From: Trichuris trichiura | Lineage: Eukaryota > Nematoda > Enoplea > Trichinellida > Trichuridae | Length of the DNA stretch: 64,000 bases | Direction of reading: 5' to 3' | Assembly: GCA_037903355.1 (NCBI GenBank) | Contig: JBAJFE010000026.1 | Coordinates: 2,542,001 to 2,606,000 of the forward strand | Shown here: positions 1 through 11,345 of the stretch, piece after piece | Layout of the letters: every line of letters starts with the position of its first letter | Position numbering within the stretch: the first letter of the stretch is position 1 | Program-made: the position numbers and the translations under genes | Notes under the pieces: model-generated | Seen by the model: only the letters and a program-made list of their open reading frames with translations | Databases searched by the model: none | What the model was told of the DNA's origin: nothing

Positions 1-124
1 TATGTTTTAGGCAGCTACGATTGGGCAAGCTGAAGCTCTTTATTCAAGTGCTACCTGTTACGAATGGATATTCACACGGTCAGTGCAATTTTACGAACAA
101 AACGAAATGCATATTAGCTGTAGT

Positions 125-844
125 CTATAAAATAGTCCATGAAACTTTCTTTTCTTCGTATTCATTCACATTTTTGCTTGCAATGCCCAACTCTTCTATG
201 GGTTCTAATATAAGCTTCTGTACCATATCGGCGTGGTCTGCCTTGTTGCATAATTCTTTGCCGCATACACATAGGAACGTGGACTTCTTAAATAAGGAGC
301 TTGTCAAGTGTGAAACATACTTCGCGCGTTGTCACCGAAATTACCAGCTCTGTCGGTGGAGCTGGCGGCATAATAGCGTGAATATGACCACGCGAGTCTT
401 CAACATACATAGGCGTCTCTTTTTCTTCAGGAATGGTAGACTGCAAAAATGTTTGAATAGTCTTTTTTGTCCGCCATGACTTCGCAACTTACTGTGTCTA
501 TGTTATGGCAGAAGGAACTCCCAGGGTAGGAGGAAATATAGTTGTGGACTGGTGTACCCTGAGCGGTGCAAAATTTTCTCGTACTGATGGAACCATCGAA
601 AGATTTGTATATTAACATTGAGCACGAAGTGACTCCAGTTGGGCATTCTTCTGGTTTATTTTGACACAATTGTTTATCATCTTCCTGAAAAGCGAGTGGA
701 TGGGACGACGAATAGAGTCTGGCAGAAGGAATTTTCACTAACGGCAGGGTCTTTGTTACACACATAGCAACGGAAAGAAGATACGGACGCGAACAACAAT
801 GTCAAGCAAAAGTAAGCAACAGTCACTCGAAACGGTTGATTCAT
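125..844 (-). CDS. Secreted Ly-6/ET-module (three-finger fold) protein, 4 exons
   Basis: Rebuilt exons: 743-844, 493-684, 345-440, 125-286 (about 183 aa). Introns are 58, 52 and 58 bp, with donors GTTAGT, GTAAGT and GTAATT and acceptors TTTTCAG, TTTTGCAG and TTTAAG; all junctions are phase 0. The first exon encodes a hydrophobic signal peptide (residues 1 to about 24), followed at once by CYVC. The Cys pattern (CxxC near the N-terminus, several spaced Cys, then CVCGKELCN near the C-terminus) is the nematode Ly-6/ET-module signature. The protein is probably secreted, or was once membrane-tethered. I see no convincing C-terminal GPI signal; the tail is acidic/basic and ends in SWTIL. Exon 3 is uncertain: an alternative donor GTATGT (exon to 321) would leave an intron of only 34 bp. 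The family is fairly sure from the Cys pattern; its ligand or role is unknown. Confidence 0.72.
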
Positions 845-1297
845 TCTCTTATGTTACGGCACCTGTTTGAATCACTCACGCAGTGTATATATATATTTGT
901 ATAACCAGCACACGTCCATGAACCTGCACTTTGATAGTTCTTTGCACTTTCTACTTCACGCATTCAGAATACGTCACGTTTTCAGACGTTTAAACGAGAA
1001 AGTTGCTTTGTCTTCAGTCAAATGGAATTGTATAATGACTACAGAGAGGAGACCAACTTGACCTTGTCAGGAGGTATATGCAGACTAGTTCAACATACTG
1101 ACAGTAGAGTTAGCTACAAGGATAAGACCTACTTTCTTTACAACCTTTTGTGAAGCAACAGTAGTCAGCCGAAAATTAACTAATAAAAAAAAGTTGTCAG
1201 TCTGATTCCAGAAAAGACGAAATGAAAAAGCAAAGCACAGAAGTGCTTGCGTTTCCTAATAATCCTCGAATCCTGCATGCTTGCACGTTTGCCTATA
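845..1297. other. Intergenic, divergent promoter side of the Ly-6-like gene
   Basis: I found no coding frame of convincing quality. It contains the 5' flank of the minus-strand Ly-6-like gene and ends at the TA target dinucleotide of the mariner element. Confidence 0.5.
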
Positions 1298-2293
1298 CAG
1301 GGGATTCAAAAAGTTTCGAGCCTAACTTACTCGTTCTGCCTCGATTTTTTAAAAATTATCTTCGTGTAGGTAGACGCCCTTTATGACTGCATACAAAGTT
1401 ATTTGAGAATATCTGCTTCTCGTCTACTGTAGGAGCTTTTTCTTCCAAGGCGAATTATGGAAGGTCACAGCGACGTGCGATTTCAGTAACCCAGTGTCAT
1501 CAAATTTTTGTTTTACGAAGGAGTTTCAAGGGTTGAAATTCACCGGCGACTGCGGGAAATTTACAAAGACGATGCCCTCTCCTATTCCCCAGTCAAGTTT
1601 TGGATTTCGGTGTTTCGCCGGGGCAGAAAATCAATCTCTGATGAACCAGGGTCTGGTCGGCCAACGATGCCACCTCTGCTGAAAATGTTGCAGCCGAGGA
1701 GAAGATGGTTTTGGAGAACAAAAGAATCAGGGTTGAAGAAATCATGGCATGGACTAAGCTTTCTCGTGGCACAGTTGAAAGCATTTTACATGATCACCTG
1801 ACGCTGTCAAAGGTCACTGCACATTGGATACCAAGAACTCTTTCACCTTTTAAATATTATGCAAATTTGGTCCATCCGCTTCGTGATGCAATCACAAAAA
1901 TCGTCTAGAAAAGCTGTTACGCAAAGTGTTGCTGTTGCACGACAACGCTCCAGCTCACAGGTCAAAAGTTTCGCTAGCTGCCATCCAAGAGTGCGGGTTT
2001 ACCCAGATTAACCATCCACCGAATAAGCCAGACCTTGCTTGCAGCGAATATTTTTTATTTGGTAATCCAAAGCAGCACCTTCGAGGAATCATATTCAGAA
2101 ACGAGAATGAGCTGCAGTTGGTGGTTAAGAGTACTTAAACTCGCGTGAAAGAACTTCTTTTTAGGTGACCTAATGGATTTGAAATCTCAATAAGAAAAGT
2201 GCATTGAAGCATTATTATGTTTAATCAGAATAGAGTTTCATTTTCGTAATTTATCTGGAAGTATGTTAGGCTCGAGACATTTTGATCTCCCTG
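1298..2293 (+). mobile_element. Degenerate mariner element with both terminal inverted repeats
   Basis: Terminal inverted repeats of about 33 bp start CAGGGGATTC at 1298 and end at 2293; they match with a few mismatches and are flanked by TA on both sides (1296-1297, 2294-2295), the usual mariner target-site duplication. At 996 bp it is shorter than a full-length (about 1.3 kb) element. Inside, frames at 1508-1680 match the helix-turn-helix region ([17 protein letters not shown]). Frames at 1926-2138 match the catalytic end: HDNAPAH, then HPP..PDLACSEYFLF. The spacing from the Asp of HDNAPAH to the last acidic residue is 34, as in DD34D mariner, but that residue is Glu. Frameshifts and an internal deletion make it non-autonomous. 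Confidence 0.9.
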
Positions 2294-2295
2294 TA

Positions 2296-3080
2296 GTTTT
2301 AAGCGCGGTACTCAATTTCGATGTGGAATCAACAGTTTAAAAAATGGAAATGATCATTAAAAGCGGATGCAGAGTTTAATGCCCTACCATTGCTTATCAG
2401 TTAGGATGTTTTAATGCTGCTTATCAACTAGTGAATGAACATTCGGAAATGATTTTGTTTAATTGACATGTGACGAATGTCAGTCAGTTGTCTTTGTATA
2501 ACATAGAGCCCAATATTAAAAGACTGCAAAACGCATCATGTGATGAGAATTGACTGCAGTTGGAAATAATACCGAAGTTAGAGATTCTTTCATAATTTCT
2601 TAAGGACGACTGCATGCTTTAGAAAACCTGAAACCAGATGTGCCGCCTGTCTGTCTTCAATGCAATTTACCCTTTGCAATAATACCAAACGGTTGATGTT
2701 GTAACGAAGTACTAAGCATCTCAGCTATACTTGCAGATATATTATCACTATCGATGGAACTTGATAGTTCCATATGGTTTTGTTGCTCGATTTTTTGTAA
2801 TAAACTGTTCAACTCTCTACTGGTTTGCAATAACTTCAGGTACTGCGCAGTGAATGAACAAAGCTAATGATTTATCCAATCGTTGAGAAAGAAGAGAAGA
2901 AATGAAGTTATACTTGCAAATCCTATTAAAAGCGTACTGTCTATTCGCACTGCGTGAATGATGTTGAATTTAGTTGCATGTTTCAAATGTAAATGTACAC
3001 TAAAGATTCCGTTGAGTAGTGCAAAATTCGTATAAGAAACGCCGCCAAAACAATCTCAGTTGATCGAAATCTGGAGCAGA
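2296..3080. other. Intergenic
   Basis: AT-rich sequence with stops in all frames. I see no exon pair, RNA gene or repeat that I can support. Confidence 0.4.
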
Positions 3081-3351
3081 ATGCAAAGCGATTCCACTAG
3101 AACCAGAAGCCCTCCTAGAGCATCAGGTATACCACTGACAGTATGTACAGTTATATTAATTCCATTGAGCACTAGCTTGGAAAAAGTACGCAGCCTTTAT
3201 GCAAACGATTTTGAAAAAACATATTCCACAGGCAGAAGGTGCTACAGACAAGGTCATCATTGGTCGCTTTGCATTTTTTCGCAAAGCAGAGAAACTCTTC
3301 TTCAGTGTACAATATGATATGCATCTTTCCGACGTCAGCATAGAAAGGTAA
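3081..3351 (+). CDS. Small two-exon protein of unknown function (73 aa or longer)
   Basis: Exons 3081-3126 and 3176-3351, joined in phase 1 across a 49-bp intron (GTATAC...CACTAG). The product starts MQSDSTRTRSPPRAS, then a lysine-rich helical stretch (AWKKYAAFMQTILKKH), then a hydrophobic/aromatic patch (VIIGRFAFFRKAEKLFFSV). The stop codon overlaps a good donor (AAAG|GTAAGG at 3348), so the gene may continue. One in-phase candidate last exon starts at 3557 and would add a short hydrophobic tail ending in three arginines. I do not recognise the family. It lies about 0.6 kb beyond the 3' end of the convergent minus-strand ANCHR-like gene. Confidence 0.45.
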
Positions 3352-3945
3352 GGCTTCCGTTCAATCTTCATTTATATGGAACGACTAAGTCGATACGTGG
3401 TACGATCAGGTGATCGGTGACTTTGCCACAGTTGACCGGGCTATAAGCGGGTCGTCCGCCTCCATTCGATTTACCGGTTCAAATCTGTGTTTGATAGCGA
3501 CAACTGTACCCCTGAACAGTACTTCTTTTTGCTTCTTACCATCAGGCTAATATCAGCTTGCTTACATTGCTTTTTGCTGTACTGGAAATCGTGAGACGGC
3601 GATAAGAAATAAGTGCATAGTAAGTAACGGGTGAGTAGCGCAGATGAAACTAGCTGTGTACGTTGTACGATGCTTCTGCTCGCCTAGTAATTTACTGGGA
3701 TATCTTTACGGCAGTATTTGCATAGCGGTGTTAGTTCATTGTATAAAATGGTGAAAGAGAAGTACAATCAGGACTGTTCCGCTACTAGACACTATCCGAG
3801 GTAGAGTATTCGCAAATACACTGTGTTCTTCAAGAAGAGACTACTCGATAATTACATATTTTATTCTGTTGAGTTCTTCTATCAGTTGAAACAGAGAAAA
3901 ATTAATTTAATAAGAATTATTGCTGTAATTTGCTGATTTTCATAG
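3352..3945. other. Convergent 3' region between the 73-aa gene and the ANCHR-like gene
   Basis: A GGTTCAAATC box near 3478 resembles a tRNA B box, but the T stem and acceptor stem do not pair. No other supported feature apart from the possible extra exon noted for the upstream gene. Confidence 0.4.
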
Positions 3946-4604
3946 CTACTTCGATCGTAGATTTTGCAACCGCAATGCTAGTTCATCGTCAATATTTTGG
4001 CCAGTCTGCCGTATTCTATTTTCTAAAGCGACTTCCTTAACCGTCTGAGAAATAAGCTGTTCCACTTCAGACTTGGGTGTCTAAAAATTCAGGATATTTG
4101 CTTTAGTTATAACTTGCAGTAAACTAACGGGTTCTCTTCCAGAGGTAATTTTCATCGTACTAGTTTCTCCGAGATGACTTAATCGGTCTTCCAACGCTTC
4201 TGTGAGTCAGCAAGTATTACCCAACTAAACAGAAAAAAACAAACTTATTTACCAGCTTTCTCACTTTTCGTTCTATTTCGAAGGTTACTAAGTCTTTGGA
4301 ATAATTGTGCGTCACGTGGACTGGTTAATCCGTGATCCAATGTAGAAGCGGTCGGTTTTATTTGTAAATAGCAACTAAGGTTTCTTTCATTGTCTTCGTT
4401 GCTTTCCTTAATCCTTAAAACAACGAATACACGAATAAAGCATGACTTGAGAAAGTGCCAGTCTTACCTTGAGTCTTGGTCACGCCAACAGCTTCTACAA
4501 ACCTTTTTATTCAAACATTTCGAACAAAACGAAAAGTGACATTTTTGGCAAGACTTCTCGGTTCGAAAAATGTTAAATTTACGAGCGCAACCAGTACAGG
4601 ACAT
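3946..4604 (-). CDS. ZFYVE19: ZFYVE19/ANCHR-like abscission-checkpoint regulator, 4 exons
   Basis: Exons 4468-4604, 4253-4413, 4129-4199, 3946-4080 give 167 aa. Introns are 54, 53 and 48 bp; junctions run in phases 2, 1 and 0 and stay open. Residues 3-39 form an eight-cysteine FYVE-like zinc finger (Cys 3, 6, 19, 22, 27, 30, 36, 39), as in ZFYVE19. Downstream come tandem MIT-interacting motifs: LFQRLSNLRNR, ALEDRLSHLG and the C-terminal DDELALRLQNLR, which fits the MIM1 pattern DxxLxxRLxxLR exactly. Between the last two, a VEQLISQTVKEVALE segment parallels the conserved helix after the MIMs in vertebrate ANCHR. In vertebrates ANCHR binds VPS4 through its MIMs and delays abscission under the Aurora-B/NoCut checkpoint; the same role here is inferred from homology. 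It is much shorter than the human protein, and the B-box-like C-terminal zinc region is absent. Confidence 0.85.
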
Positions 4605-6424
4605 CCACCGACAAATGTTGAACGCGCTTTACACTTTAAAATGATTAATCTGTTAAGCTCATTGTTTCCAGATTTGTTCCAAAAGCAACTACGTCATTAT
4701 GACGAACAAATTTGTCAACAAGTTACAACTGATCATTTAAGCTAAATCGGAAGCAGTTTCTGCTGAACGCAAAATCATTCACTTTTGGGGACAGTATTGG
4801 TACGCAAGCCTGAAAAAACACGTAAAGAACTTTCCTTTAAAAAAAAATAATCTAGTAGACGTAATAGCAGAAATCAGACAACGCAGTATCAAAACAAATT
4901 TGTTATCATTAGCGAAGTCAAACGCTTCACGATTACATCATTGAGTAGTAGAGGCTTTTACAAGTGTTACACAAGCAATTACCTTGCTTTTTGTACCGGT
5001 CAGCAATACAGAATGAAAACTCGACCCCAAAATTGGAGTAGCCTTTTCGCTTTCCCAAATACAGATACGGTAGGCAAGTAATTATCCGCAAGTTAGAACA
5101 CAATGTTGATGGAAAAAGGAATCATTCAAGGTGGACGAAATGCGAAGCTTAACCAATTGTCCTCTTTTATTGGTAGAATCGATGTAGACTGACATAGTAT
5201 GGCAGCTGCACAAAGTTTACTTTTACGTAAATGCAGGAAGAACAGATATTACGTTCGTAGCAAATCTTCTGAGTAAGCAAGTTTGCAATGAGTTCAATAA
5301 AAAGTTCAGAGTACTTTGCGTGTACATTTTTTTGGCCCTCATGTGGCAAAATAATGATTCTAAAACAAAAGCTTTTTCTGGTCAAATCAAAACTTTGGGA
5401 GCACAGCTGTTCTGTCAGTAGCTACCAGTAATTTAATATAACATGGTAATGCCGTACGAGCGGTTCAAAGCCGGCTCTAACATCGGCAGCAGCGGATCGA
5501 TCTACGTTGTTCTACTGGGACAATACTGACGAAGCTGCTTTTTAGTTTGGAAAAAGTAGTCATCTATCTGGTCAAAGTTAAAAGTTTTGCAACCTGCGGA
5601 ATGCTTTCCAGATTTCTGTGATCCTGATGCTTGAAGGCGCTACGCTTCGACTCAGCTACGTCATCCTATTAGAAGCTCCCACCTGAGAAATGTACGCACA
5701 ACGTTAACCACCCAGAAACTAACTAGAAACTGTAACAGTGAGATTAACCGCATGAACATAACCTATGCCAAGCTTCAAAAAGTGCTCGGTAGATCAAGGT
5801 CACAAAGTCCATTATTGATAAGAATGTTAGCCGATTTTATGCCAAGTTAGGTAAAGTCAAGTGAAGGCTCGGCGAAATGTAGCGTTGTCAAGCAGCAGAA
5901 TCAAAAAATGTGCTGGGAAATTTCATAGCGTGCAGGATTGTCCATTTTAAGCTTAAGGTCGGTTGTGCCAAGTAAACTATGTACCGCGGCAAATGGCCCG
6001 GTCAATATAGCTCCACTAATATGGCCGCGTCATTACGCCACTCTTTTATAGCGAATAGTCAAAATTTTCGCTTTACATATGCGTGGAACAGATCAAAACA
6101 TTCTTACGGGTCATGCGCTTTAAGATTTCGTCATGAATTATTCTGCTATGGCTACCAAAGCAAATTTACAAGTCATTCATTCCTCTCGTTCGCAGTTGAT
6201 TGCAAGTTAAAGAGGCGCAGGCAAATTACCGCTTCATGTCTTAAACGTCACGTTTTGATTCAGCAGGTAAAACTGTTAGTGTTACTACATATTTTCATTT
6301 ACTGCCATTACTAACAATGTGAACCGAAAGTAACAAACAGGGCACAACCGAAGTGGAAAAGTGGGCAAAGAAATGTCATAAAATGAAACATGGACAACTT
6401 GTGTATGTCAAGAAAAAGTAACTG
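4605..6424. other. Intergenic between the ANCHR-like gene and TRAP-alpha
   Basis: Mostly non-coding. A possible short plus-strand exon starts at an ATG near 5203 (MAAAQSLLLRKCRKN...) and ends at a GTAAGC donor, but the only nearby acceptor would leave a 37-bp intron, so I do not call a gene. No tRNA or repeat is supported. Confidence 0.35.
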
Positions 6425-7273
6425 TCAGCCTTCCCCAGCTGTTTCAGTACGTTCACCTTTGCGACGACGGGGAGAAGTTTTTGTTGCGGACTTATTTAGT
6501 AACAACGCTTCTTTTGGTATCCACTCGAAATCAATATCCGCCGCATTCGAAGTACCCATTTCCAATGGTACAGTGTTCTTCTTTTTCAATCCCATTTTGC
6601 GCCGTCTCGAGACAACAAACTGGTACGCTAAGATTAATAGTAAAGAAACCAAGCAACAAAACACTACATATAAAAATACAGTTTCTGCGTTGAAATTAGA
6701 GACCTCTTCGTTAATTGTGATCGTGTCATTAAAAATTGTACTTGCAAACTGCTTCCCATTGCTCTGCTTATAATTCAAACTGACGACCAGAATAAAAGAA
6801 CGCCCAGAAAGACTTTCGAACGGCATAAACATGTATTCAAACGTTGCCTCTGTTATCGGACTCACAAGTCTTTCGTATTTCATCAGAGTGTAGTTGTGAA
6901 TGTAATATGAATGATCCGTAGGATAGCGCAAACTAGCTTCCATTGACTGTACAACAAAATCATTTGTACCGCTGTTGTAGAAACCGACCAACATTCTTGC
7001 TAGTTTGCCACCAATGAAGTCATGTGATCCCGGGGGATCAGTAAAGACGAAGTCAGTTTCTGCATAAGGAGACGGTCCAATTTGTCCTGTTTCTTCCTCT
7101 TCTTCCAAATTCTGAGTGCTTCCTTCGGTGTTAGACTTACTCTCCACAATTCCTTCTACTTCGTCTTCCACTATGCCGTCTTTATCATCAGCTTGCTGCG
7201 CATAGATGTGAGACGGCGATAACAATGCGTACAGAAGCACGGAGAGAACTTGAAGTTGTATTTCCAAGTGCAT
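6425..7273 (-). CDS. SSR1: Translocon-associated protein subunit alpha (TRAP-alpha/SSR1)
   Basis: A single 282-aa open frame from an ATG, without introns. It has a signal peptide (about 1-25), a strongly acidic lumenal segment (about 29-63) and a conserved lumenal domain (about 70-195) with N-glycosylation sites at N127 (NYT) and N182 (NDT). One transmembrane helix follows (about 197-221), then a cytosolic tail starting with basic SRRRKMGLKKK, as in TRAP-alpha. Overall length and order match the animal family (about 286 aa). TRAP-alpha is part of the heterotetrameric TRAP complex at the Sec61 channel and helps translocate and shape nascent secretory proteins in the ER. The lack of introns is unusual beside its multi-exon neighbours, but nothing suggests a processed pseudogene: the frame is intact and the promoter side is free. 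Confidence 0.95.
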   Translation of the reverse strand: MHLEIQLQVLSVLLYALLSPSHIYAQQADDKDGIVEDEVEGIVESKSNTEGSTQNLEEEEETGQIGPSPYAETDFVFTDPPGSHDFIGGKLARMLVGFYNSGTNDFVVQSMEASLRYPTDHSYYIHNYTLMKYERLVSPITEATFEYMFMPFESLSGRSFILVVSLNYKQSNGKQFASTIFNDTITINEEVSNFNAETVFLYVVFCCLVSLLLILAYQFVVSRRRKMGLKKKNTVPLEMGTSNAADIDFEWIPKEALLLNKSATKTSPRRRKGERTETAGEG

Positions 7274-9466
7274 TCGAAATTGTTACCAGAAGAGCTAGAA
7301 AGATCATTTTCTAATAACATACCGTGCAAATTGTAGTAACATAGAAGATTAACAAGCAAAACACTAATGTTACATTGCTAATGAGTGTAAAAGGAGTAAT
7401 ATATTGCTAATAATGGCAAATCGCAGCTGAAATCATAAGTTTAATATGAAAGAACCCGCCTTAGGCAAATTAGAGAAAACGTGCAAGAGAATAAATATGC
7501 ATTTAGAACAGAATTGATAAGATGCACTTGGCTAAGTTGCTTCAAAGGGAAAAAGTATAATGAGCAACTTGCCCTAAGAAGTCTTAAAGACAAACTATTA
7601 CAATGAGCTGCTGATATAACAAAAGTCAGCGTACCATAAACCTTGGCAAAACGAAACGGTAACTGTGCTATTTAGGCTTCGCGATGCCGTATCTCCCAAG
7701 TTGAGCAGCAATTTACGACACTTAGGAGCTCAACCCATCAAAACGCCGATAACGAAATTTGTTGATCTCGATCGAAAGCTGTGTCCCACAAGAGATTTTC
7801 AATTGACTTATACAGCTTGATGCAGGAGAAAAGTTAACTTCCTCAAAATTAAGCACCCGATAATCGGATTGCGTAATTTCGTGCTGTCGTTGCGTTCTCA
7901 TCATTATCATACTTTTAGGACGTGAAACTTGCTGAGTACTCTTTCTTTTGAAACCAGTAGGTTCAATAGAAACTCATTCCCCAAGCAAAAAGAAATTGAA
8001 ATCACAGTACCGTTTGGGGCTCTTCTTGACCCGAACCGTTGCTACAGACTGGTAACGCATAAATATGGGTAGGCTGCGATAAGGAGGTAGCATTTTTCGC
8101 ACAGTTTGAACGAAATGGCAGAGTAGTGATGATAAATGCACACCCTTTTACGAACCGCCATTTCATCTACCTTGCTTTATTAAAATATAAGCACATGAGT
8201 GCACAAAAGTGAATAGCCTGCCCTGTTTCTAGTTGAACGCATTTCGAATCTCGCTAACAGACGATGTGCCAAGGAGACGAATGGAAAACTGAAGTTCTTA
8301 GTGAAATATGTCAATGATCGAAACATCTTCGTGCGAATGATACGCGAAAAAGACTAACGGGTAAACTGCAGTGCAATAAAAGCATGTGGAAATAAAACGG
8401 TCAGAAAGTATTTCTACTTCGCAGTCAACTAACACTTACTTCTTTCTGGGTAGCAAAAGCAGTCAAACTATGAAACAACGCCGCCAAGTTCTCAATAATT
8501 TTACAATCTACAGCTTGATGCCACGTTTCAGCAAAAGTACTGCACTTGACAACGCAAATACAGTATGCCAAACGTGACTTCTCTGTTACAGTATACGTGC
8601 TTAATTTCTTTCTTTAGCCGCGTTCGATAAGAGAGAAAGCTTCGTGAATTTTTGCTTTGTCCTGATTTTATACTGATTGCATGCAAACATTACCTTTTTA
8701 ACATTGCCAAGTTCTAAAGTTAGCTTAACTACCTGTGTGTCGGTCAGACATTATTTCTTGCCTTGAATGTAACGGTTCATTTCTGTTGATTATAAAAGAT
8801 GCGTTATTCTTGGTCCTTAATAAATTGTTTTATAGACTGGTTCTAGTCAGTCAGTTTAAAAGACTATAACTATTCTTCTTGAATTTCCATTGATTGATAA
8901 CGACTTTAGCAGTGTTTTTCGTTTTGCCTGCGATCTTTTGGGGGAACAGTGTTCTGACGCCTACAAAATGAATGGACGGAGGGGCAAATATTAGTAAAAG
9001 CAAGTACGCTATTCATAGTTAGTTTATATAACTTTCAATCGAAATCAACCAGTTCCGTCCTAGCACGACAGCAGCAAGTCGATTTGCCGGGAACCATGCG
9101 TGTAATATTTGTTGGAATAAACAAACCGAGCGAAAAGGTGCAAATTTTCTTCAGAAACTGTACTTTATTTAAATGAATAGAATTGATATTATTGTCACGC
9201 TATGCATGAATTGCAATTCATCTTTTCCTCTTTGCACGAAAACAGGCGTGTGACCTTTTTGTTTAGCCTTTTGCTTACACTGTGAGAAGTTGACAAAGTG
9301 GCCCCTCTATGAAGAGTTGCTTTGCAAGTAAATTTTTATACAATTTTTATATTAGTGGTAAAATTACATTTGCTCAAATGGGGCGTTTCAATGTTGGGCA
9401 GGGAACATTTTGCTCGTACTTTTACTGCTCAGGAAAGCGAGTTGGTGCATTTTGTTTTCAGAGGCG
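7274..9466. other. Intergenic, 2.2 kb
   Basis: AT-rich. A 62-codon minus frame (7722-7910, true ATG) and a plus frame (8386-8577) are open but match nothing and have no clear splice partners, so I leave them out. It holds the TRAP-alpha promoter side and the flank upstream of the SLIRP-like gene. Confidence 0.35.
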
Positions 9467-9949
9467 ATGCTTCGTTTTCCGTTATCAGTTGCACTGAGGT
9501 ACTGCACCACGTCTGCTTCCGAACAAGCGACAATTTATGTTACCTCTTTGCCGTGGATTTCCGGAAAAGGTGAGCACTTTTATATCGTTTTCATATTCTT
9601 TTACTCTATTTTATTTTTTTTTAGGACAGTTGATTGATCACTTTCGCCAGTTTGGTCCTATTGCTAGTGTATATCTTCCCTACGTATGTAACTTTCTGCA
9701 TTTTGCTGACCTTGCAGTCGATCGTTGTTTAGAATGAGAAAAGTGGATTTAGCAGGGGCTACGCACTTGTACGGTTCAGAAGAAGCGGTGATGCGGAAAA
9801 GGCTTTGCAAGGATTGCATGAAATTGATGGCAGGCAGGTAGGATGAGAAGGAAGTTGGCGGTAAATTTATCGTAATTTCTATTATTAACCTACTGTCCGT
9901 CTTTTGGTTGTCTTTCCTTTCCGCGGCAAAGTTGGAACCTGAAATTTAG
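9467..9949 (+). CDS. SLIRP: SLIRP-like mitochondrial RNA-binding (single RRM) protein, 4 exons
   Basis: Exons 9467-9569, 9625-9683, 9733-9837, 9932-9949 give 94 aa. The introns are 55, 49 and 94 bp and all junctions are in phase. The N-terminus (MLRFPLSVALRYCTT) is basic, Ser/Thr-rich and lacks acids, as expected for a mitochondrial targeting sequence. A single RRM follows, with RNP2 TIYVTSLPW at about residues 22-30 and RNP1 RGYALVRF at about 62-69. Human SLIRP is 109 aa with the same build; it binds LRPPRC and stabilises mitochondrial mRNAs. For exon 3 I took the TTGTTTAG acceptor because the nearer CTTGCAG one would put a stop in frame. An in-frame upstream ATG at 9410 would add 19 hydrophobic residues, but 9467 gives the better presequence. 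Other small RRM proteins remain possible. Confidence 0.8.
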
Positions 9950-11162
9950 TTGTTTTTAGTCGCGTTTTGTATTGAAGGGGATGAATTTTTACCCCGTTTC
10001 GGTGAATTATGGGATATCGCTGTTTTAATCCAATAATCCGTAGCAAGTAGTATTGCTTTAGTCTTTTTTTGGATAGGCCAATTCTTTTCAGTGACGATAA
10101 AGAGCAGATTCATATTAATTCATTACAGTAATCCTTCCCCCGATCTGGAAAAACTTCCTAGCGTTCTTTTTCTATTCTCTTTGCGTTGAGATGACAAGAT
10201 GATATGCTTGACAGCAATAAAAATGGAGGCAATCGCTCAAGTAATTTTGAACTGCTACTACTTTTTCTCTGATTGAGTTGATAAAGACAGTCATAGTACG
10301 TTTGAACTATTTAATGCTAAGACAAAATTAGTGTCGTTCAGGTCACTTGAAACGAAGTTAAGCAGAAGGATGGGAGCATTCAATAGGGACACTTGTAGTA
10401 GAATAGAATTTCACCAGCAAGACCAGAAGAGCCTTTTATTTCTTTCGTTCGATTTAACATATACAGGTAGTTCTCATACAGTGCGAGAGTTTGGTCATTC
10501 GAAAATCCTGGAAAATCTCGCGTTATGTGAAATCGCGTTATAGAAGACACACAAAGCATAGCAAAATCACGATTTGGTTCAAAGCGTCAGAAATATTGTT
10601 TATTTGTAAACAACAGTAGAGAAAAAATAAGCTGCGTTGAAAAAGGAATTATGCTATATCTGAGCTATTTATTCAACCGTTAGGCACGCGAAGGTATGAA
10701 TCGTCTTACACACAGGATCAGAATAATGTGTTCTTTCCTTTTATGGCGGTCATATGTTAACGGGGTAAATTCTATGATAGAACTCTTTATACCGGAGGGA
10801 GTTCAAAATGGTTTTCAGGAGCGACATGCATGCATCTTTAGTTTATGGGAAGAGGTCCTCTCAGTTCGAAAGTAAATGACCTTGTACCTAGAAAATAATG
10901 GTGGTCCATCGGTTTCACGATTTTCATCTCACTATCCTTCGTTACGGGCGAACTGAATTAGACGTAGAAGGTAGTGCTTCGTCGCCCTGACAATGCTGCT
11001 TCATCGCGGTTAAGTGAAATTCGAGTTTTTTCTGTTTCGCACGTGGTATTCTTTTGAACAGCTGTTGCCTGTATGGCTCCAAGCTAGCTCGGTTGCCTCT
11101 TGTGGCTGTCCTGCTGCGTTCTGCATTTTACGGTCAATGACTTCGAGCCATTTTAACTACTG

Positions 11163-11345
11163 TTAAGTAATTTCTAGAGCGTTTGATAGCACGGCACTGG
11201 CTAGCTGTCGCGAAATTAATTGGCAACTTTCATCGTCTGTTTCTTCTGCAACAGAGAGTTCCTGTAGCTCCCCGTTGGTGAGCTCTTCCGGTTCCGTAAT
11301 CTTTTCGTAGGCTGCAGTTCGGATAACTGATATGACCACAAGCAT
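11163..11345 (-). CDS. Possible last exon of an unknown minus-strand gene
   Basis: An open frame ending at 11163 encodes an acidic stretch (YEKITEPEELTNGELQELSVAEETDDE), then a Cys and an amphipathic helix (LISRQLASAVLSNALE) at the very C-terminus. The helix has the hydrophobic spacing of protein kinase A RII-binding helices, but this is only a resemblance. A TATCAG or CTGCAG acceptor precedes the frame. I could not find an upstream exon whose phase joins, so the gene call is tentative. Confidence 0.25.
   Translation of the reverse strand: MLVVISVIRTAAYEKITEPEELTNGELQELSVAEETDDESCQLISRQLASAVLSNALEIT

Noticed and set aside
3420..3510. Possible tRNA gene (GGTTCAAATC box)
   Set aside because: T stem and acceptor stem do not pair and no A box lies at the right distance.
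5203..5410. Short plus-strand gene MAAAQSLLLRKC...
   Set aside because: The only intron that keeps it open would be 37 bp, shorter than any other intron supported here.
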